A stretch of 23,618 nucleotides of DNA from the NCBI GenBank assembly GCA_049999725.1, contig JBNGIS010032322.1, positions 108,173 through 131,790 on the forward strand, given 5' to 3'. The stretch comes from Haplomitrium mnioides. Taxonomy: Eukaryota; Marchantiophyta; Haplomitriopsida; Calobryales. A model generated the notes under the pieces. That model was not told where the DNA came from. It did not search any database and was given only the letters and a program-made list of their open reading frames with translations. The stretch's first letter is position 1. Every line of letters begins with the position of its first letter. Shown here piece after piece: positions 20,305 through 23,618 of the stretch. The translations under genes were made by a program, and so were the position numbers.

Positions 20305-20543
20305 GGGTGTTAGGCATTTTCTCTGTATCCGTGATGAAGACAATGTTTACTAGAATCTGGATGTTAGTAGTAATCTGGATTGATGGTATTAGACTGCTGT
20401 GGTTTACTAGGCTTGATCCCCAAAGGGATTGATAGGTTGGTTTTTTTGCCGCTTGGCCTGATTGCTGGCCGCGGTTGTACCTTTTTTGCTTGAAAGTAAA
20501 TAAAGTTGTTTTACTTTCGGTCCAAAAGAAAAGAAAAAAAAAA
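20305..20543 (+). other. LINE 3' UTR with stem-loop and A-rich tail
   Basis: After the ORF2 stop there is about 215 bp of non-coding sequence. It includes a perfect 9-bp inverted repeat, GAAAGTAAA (20492-20500) and TTTACTTTC (20510-20518), with a 9-base loop. An AATAAA signal overlaps the stem and loop. The tail from about 20524 is A-rich with interspersed G (aaaagaaaagaaaaaaaaaa). Confidence 0.8.
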
Positions 20544-20554
20544 AGAAAGCAGAT
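20544..20554 (+). repeat. LINE target-site duplication, right copy
   Basis: AGAAAGCAGAT directly after the A-rich tail. It matches 16584-16594 in 10 of 11 bases and re-enters the gypsy-2 reading sequence. Confidence 0.8.
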
Positions 20555-21907
20555 TTCCTATCCAGAATTCCATGACCAGTTGAGGTAGATGACCTAAATG
20601 ATAGTTTTCTAGATGAAAATTTGTTCCCAATTGAGAAGGAATGGGAGGAGAACCCCTGGTATAAAGAGATTTGGTTATACTTAGAAAGTTCTATTTTGCC
20701 TTCTAGGTTGAATAAAGAGGAAGAAGCAGTATTTTTCCAAAAGGTGGCATGGTATACAATCTTTAAAGGAGTGTTATATAAGAAATGACCTAATGAGATT
20801 TTGAGACGTTGTTTAGGTCCTGATGAAGTTAAAAAGGTGATCGCTGCATTGCACTATGATGAAGTAGGTGGATACTATACCATGCGTAACACGGTAGAAA
20901 AGATTCATGAGTCAGGATATTGGTGGCCTACGATGTACAAGGATGTAAAGAGTCATATTCAAAGTTGTGACCCACATCAGAGAGTGGGGAAACCAACAGC
21001 AAGCAGCCATTGGCCACTTACACCTATCTTACCTTTAGCTCCATTTGAGAAATGGGGTATTGATTTTGTAGGACCTATTACACCAGTGTCTAGATATTAT
21101 AAAAATAGATATATATTAGTGTATATAGGTTATGCTACCAAATGGGTGGAAGCAAAAGCTACACGTAGAGATGGAGCAGTGGAAGTTGCTAACTTCCTGT
21201 TTGAGAACATAATCACGAGATTCGGATGTCCTTGAGAGTTGATCAGTGATAGGGGAACTCATTTTCTGAATGAGATGATTCAATGCCTTACTGACACCTA
21301 TATGATTAAACACAGAAAGACAATGCCCTATAACTTGAAAGCAAATGGACATATTGAAAGAGTTAATGGATTGTTATGTAAGATATTGACAAAGATTTGT
21401 TCAGCGTACTCATCGGATTGGGGCAGGAAGCTATACTCATCTTTGTGAGCGTACAGAACAGCAGAGAAAGCTACTACGAAGCAGACTCCATTCTATTTGG
21501 TTTATGGTACTCATTCCTTAGTACCAGTGGAATGGGATGTGTCGTCTATTAGGATTGCTGAAGAAGAACGTATGCCAGACGATGAGAGTTTATTGAAGCG
21601 AATGATGGACTTGGTCAAGCTGGAGGAAGAAAGAGTTCAGGCTCTGGCCGAAACGAAAAAACTCCAAAACAAGAGGAAAGAAGGCTACGATTCCAAGCTC
21701 AAAAAGGTGAATATTTGTGAAGGAGATCTGGTACTTCTATATGATAGTTGTTATTTTTGGTTCCCAAGGAAACTTCATGTAAGATGGATGGGACCTTATA
21801 TAGTATCAAAAGTTTATGAGAATGGATTGTTGGAGTTAAAGACTTTAATGGAGGAAGTGTTAGAAATGAGAGTCAATGGATCAATAGTGAAGCGGTATTA
21901 TTCGTGA
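20548..21907 (+). pseudogene. gypsy-2 integrase with spacer
   Basis: Continues the interrupted pol after the LINE: KADFLSRIP, a stop, then the acidic spacer (VEVDDLNDSFLDENLF) and the zinc region HYDEVGGYY...CDPHQR. There the second His is Tyr and the last Cys is His, so the H2C2 site is broken. The core keeps Asp in GIDFVGPI (21062), Asp in ISDRGTHF (21248) and Glu in GHIERVNG (21356), the last two 36 residues apart as in DD35E. Stops occur near 20572, at 20786 (relatives have Arg), 21233 and 21446. The C-terminal part ends LHVRWMGPY and VNGSIVKRYYS at the stop at 21905-21907, without a chromodomain. All parts lie in one frame. Confidence 0.88.
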
Positions 21908-21930
21908 ACGCTTGCGAGGACGCTGCGCGA

Positions 21931-21945
21931 TGGAGAAGGGGGCTA
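21931..21945 (+). other. gypsy-2 polypurine tract
   Basis: TGGAGAAGGGGGCTA immediately precedes the 3' LTR start TGTGAGAG at 21946. It matches the gypsy-1 tract in position and in its CTA end. Confidence 0.8.
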
Positions 21946-23618
21946 TGTGAGAGCATAGTTCTTGACAGAAGGTCAGAAACTGCTTGAAGGAGTTCTCTTC
22001 TCCGTAGTGGAGTGAAAAGGAAGTGCTAAAGCTTCAGTTTTGAGTGTAAAGTTGTAAAATATAATGATGAGAGGGAAATTTTGGGATGTAGTTGAAAAGG
22101 ATAGAAGGATGGGTGATGAGGAAGTTGATGTCTTTTTCAATGAAGAAAAAAAATCTATTTTGGTAAAACTAATCTAAGTGTTGAGGGCCATCCATCCCCT
22201 ATCTATCTATTTCTATATGCTACATATGTTGGTGGACAGCCTGCCCAAGAGCCAGGTGAAGAGTATCAAAGGATGGAAACTAGTGCCCTGAACTAGGTCC
22301 GTCTAGGGGCAGGAAGATAAGCGGTGGCCTTACACCCCTGTGGGGCTACCTCTCGAAAGGAAGGAAGTGAGAAATGTTTATATGTTGCTTCAAGTTTATG
22401 ACAGAAGACTTATGGGATAAAATGCAACTACAAAGTTTTACAAGCTCATGGACGAAGGATGATCGATTGTTGTGCGAAGGAAGAGATGATTTGCGAAGAT
22501 CAGAGGATCTGATAGGGAATGGGAGCTCTACGAATGAAAGGTAGGATTGACCTATGTTGAAGACCTTTGAAGAAATTGAATGTTGTAATAAAATTTAAGG
22601 AATAAAGCTACAAAACAAATTGTTTAAGAGGAACAGTCCTGCTGACGGAGTTCTCTGATGACGAATGAAGGATGATATGATGAAGGTGGCTTAACTTTTT
22701 TCCCTGAGCAATGAAATCCATGTTGCGAAGAGGAAGAAATCGACTGTGTAAGAATTGATTTGCTATGAAGAAAGGTTGGGGCTTATTAACTGATTGCGAA
22801 TCAATCCAAAGTGAAGAAGGGATCAAATGCGGTGACAATTTTGTGGGATGAACCCCGGTGCTGAAGTAAATGTAAAGAAAAAGGTTCATGAAAATATTCT
22901 TGTGAAAATCGATTTGCTGCAGCAAAGGAGAAATCGTCTTGCAAGGAAGGAGGGTGCATTGACATCCCTGGTGTGATAAAGCCTTAAGTGAAATGATCTG
23001 CGGTGAAGAAGCAACCAGCGCGTGAGAGCCTGAGGCAAAAGTTTTATGAGCGGAAAGGAAATTAAGCAAAAGTCAATCAGATCATGAAGGAAGTGATCAG
23101 CGACAAAATCTTGTTGTGCGAAGACTATTTGAATCGGAAGGAATAAAGTTTTAAAAGGAACAAGTAAGATTTGAAAGTGAACGAAGAAGATCCGAAGGGT
23201 CCGTGAGTCCAAAGAAGCTTTCAGAACCGCGCCTTCCGATGTGGGATGCCCCGAATAAGGGGGTTCCGATACGTGTCTGTGTGGGGATCCGTTGTGGAGA
23301 TCCCCGAGTAAATTGGTTCCAAGTGGGGTTCCGAAGTGGGGATCTATAGCTAGGAGAGATCCATTCTGAGGCGTTCGACAGAAGTATAATTGGTGAAACA
23401 ACAATTAAACGAAGCAGTGATGGATGAAATGGTGACTTGTTGATGTTCTACGTGATAAGGATTGTTGTGGAAAGGCAAGCAAAGAGAGAATTTTGAAGAG
23501 TGAAGCGGCAATTTATCGTGATTTTAGTGTGGAAGTTGAACTGAAAGTTCGAAAGTTCGAAAAGTCGAAACAACTACTTGGTGGAATTTGAAAAGTTCGA
23601 AATTGAAAGGGAGAGGAA
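21946..23618 (+). repeat. gypsy-2 3' LTR, cut by window end
   Basis: Direct repeat of 9976-11535, opening TGTGAGAGCATAGTTC. It carries an extra 101 bp at 22738-22838 that the 5' copy lacks. The last bases of the window match 11490-11535, so the LTR continues outside. Minus-strand open frames here (22608-23404) have no motif and are not supported as genes. Confidence 0.92.
22738..22838 (+). repeat. 101-bp segment present only in the 3' LTR
   Basis: Both LTRs share GGAAGA before and TTTTGTGGGATGA after this point, but the 3' copy has 101 additional bases between them. The segment contains a short near-repeat of its own flanks (gaagaaatcgactgtg and later gaagaagggatcaaatgcgg resemble nearby LTR phrases). 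It may be either an insertion here or a deletion from the 5' copy. Confidence 0.75.

Larger units (their letters stand above)
16595..20543 (+). mobile_element. L1-like LINE, 5'-truncated, inserted in gypsy-2
   Basis: A 3.95-kb insert with the C-terminal end of an apurinic-type endonuclease, a non-LTR reverse transcriptase, a zf-RVT finger, a short 3' UTR and an A-rich tail, bounded by an 11-bp target duplication. The gypsy-2 protein resumes immediately after it (KADFLSRIP). ORF1 and most of the endonuclease are missing, the usual result of incomplete target-primed reverse transcription. It runs in the same direction as gypsy-2. Five in-frame stops show it is dead. Confidence 0.93.
9976..23618 (+). 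mobile_element. Ty3/gypsy retrotransposon 2, nested, runs off window
   Basis: Two direct long repeats (9976 onward and 21946 onward), each opening TGTGAGAG, flank gag, protease, RT, RNase H and integrase in gypsy order on the plus strand. A polypurine tract precedes the 3' copy. The primer-binding site and the first part of gag are not found, so a 5' internal deletion is likely. The pol region is split by a LINE. The first five bases left of the 5' LTR are CCTTC; the right flank is outside the window, so the target duplication cannot be checked. It lies in opposite orientation to gypsy-1 and appears to interrupt its 5' LTR. Confidence 0.9.

Noticed and set aside
22608-23404. Two overlapping minus-strand open frames in the 3' LTR
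   Set aside because: They lie within an LTR, lack motifs and are not preserved as open frames in the 5' LTR copy.
1-23618. A novel host gene cluster or defence system hidden between the repeats
   Set aside because: Every stretch with protein-level signal resolves to copia, gypsy or LINE domains. The remaining stretches are LTRs, leaders or simple repeats.

Overview
This window shows no host gene that I can recognise. It is a stack of decayed retrotransposons of the kind that fills large repeat-rich plant genomes. The families are plant-type: Ty1/copia, a pair of non-chromovirus Ty3/gypsy elements with a tRNA-Asp-type primer site and large LTRs, and an L1-like LINE whose reverse transcriptase ends in a zf-RVT finger. 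They point to a land plant or streptophyte alga, and I cannot name the species. Every reading frame carries stops or frameshifts, so nothing here looks able to make a full protein.

Layout. (1) About 1-5405, minus strand: a Ty1/copia element. Reading leftwards from 5405 it has a 143-bp LTR with TATA box, a primer-binding site, a long pyrimidine-rich leader with hairpins and a diverged minisatellite, then gag, protease, integrase and the first part of reverse transcriptase. The rest of RT and RNase H is missing, and the left edge dissolves into a 36-bp tandem repeat. (2) 5406-9975, minus strand: a shrunken Ty3/gypsy element (gypsy-1). It has an LTR fragment, a polypurine tract, integrase joined directly to gag by a large internal deletion, a primer-binding site and a second LTR fragment. 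(3) 9976-23618, plus strand: a longer Ty3/gypsy element (gypsy-2) with gag, protease, RT, RNase H and integrase between two long LTRs. The 3' LTR runs off the window. (4) 16595-20543: a 5'-truncated LINE inserted inside gypsy-2 at the RNase H/integrase boundary, flanked by an 11-bp target-site duplication and ending in an A-rich tail.

History (inference). Gypsy-1 appears oldest. Copia seems to have landed in its 3' LTR and gypsy-2 in its 5' LTR, and the LINE later landed in gypsy-2. The two gypsy-2 LTRs differ at about 30 of the first 455 positions by eye, so even that insertion is not recent. Many of the disabling changes read as C-to-T or G-to-A (Trp, Gln and CGA-Arg codons turned to stops; Cys to Tyr; Asp to Asn). 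This is what decay of methylated, silenced plant repeats would give.

Most noteworthy: a copia primer site that looks like the anticodon arm of a tRNA-Ile rather than the 3' end of initiator tRNA-Met; twin hairpins, one with a self-complementary loop, in the copia leader; a 41-bp duplication that alone explains the copia integrase/RT frameshift; a perfect 9-bp stem-loop at the LINE 3' end; and a 101-bp length difference between the gypsy-2 LTRs. I found no clear evidence of a new non-transposon system.
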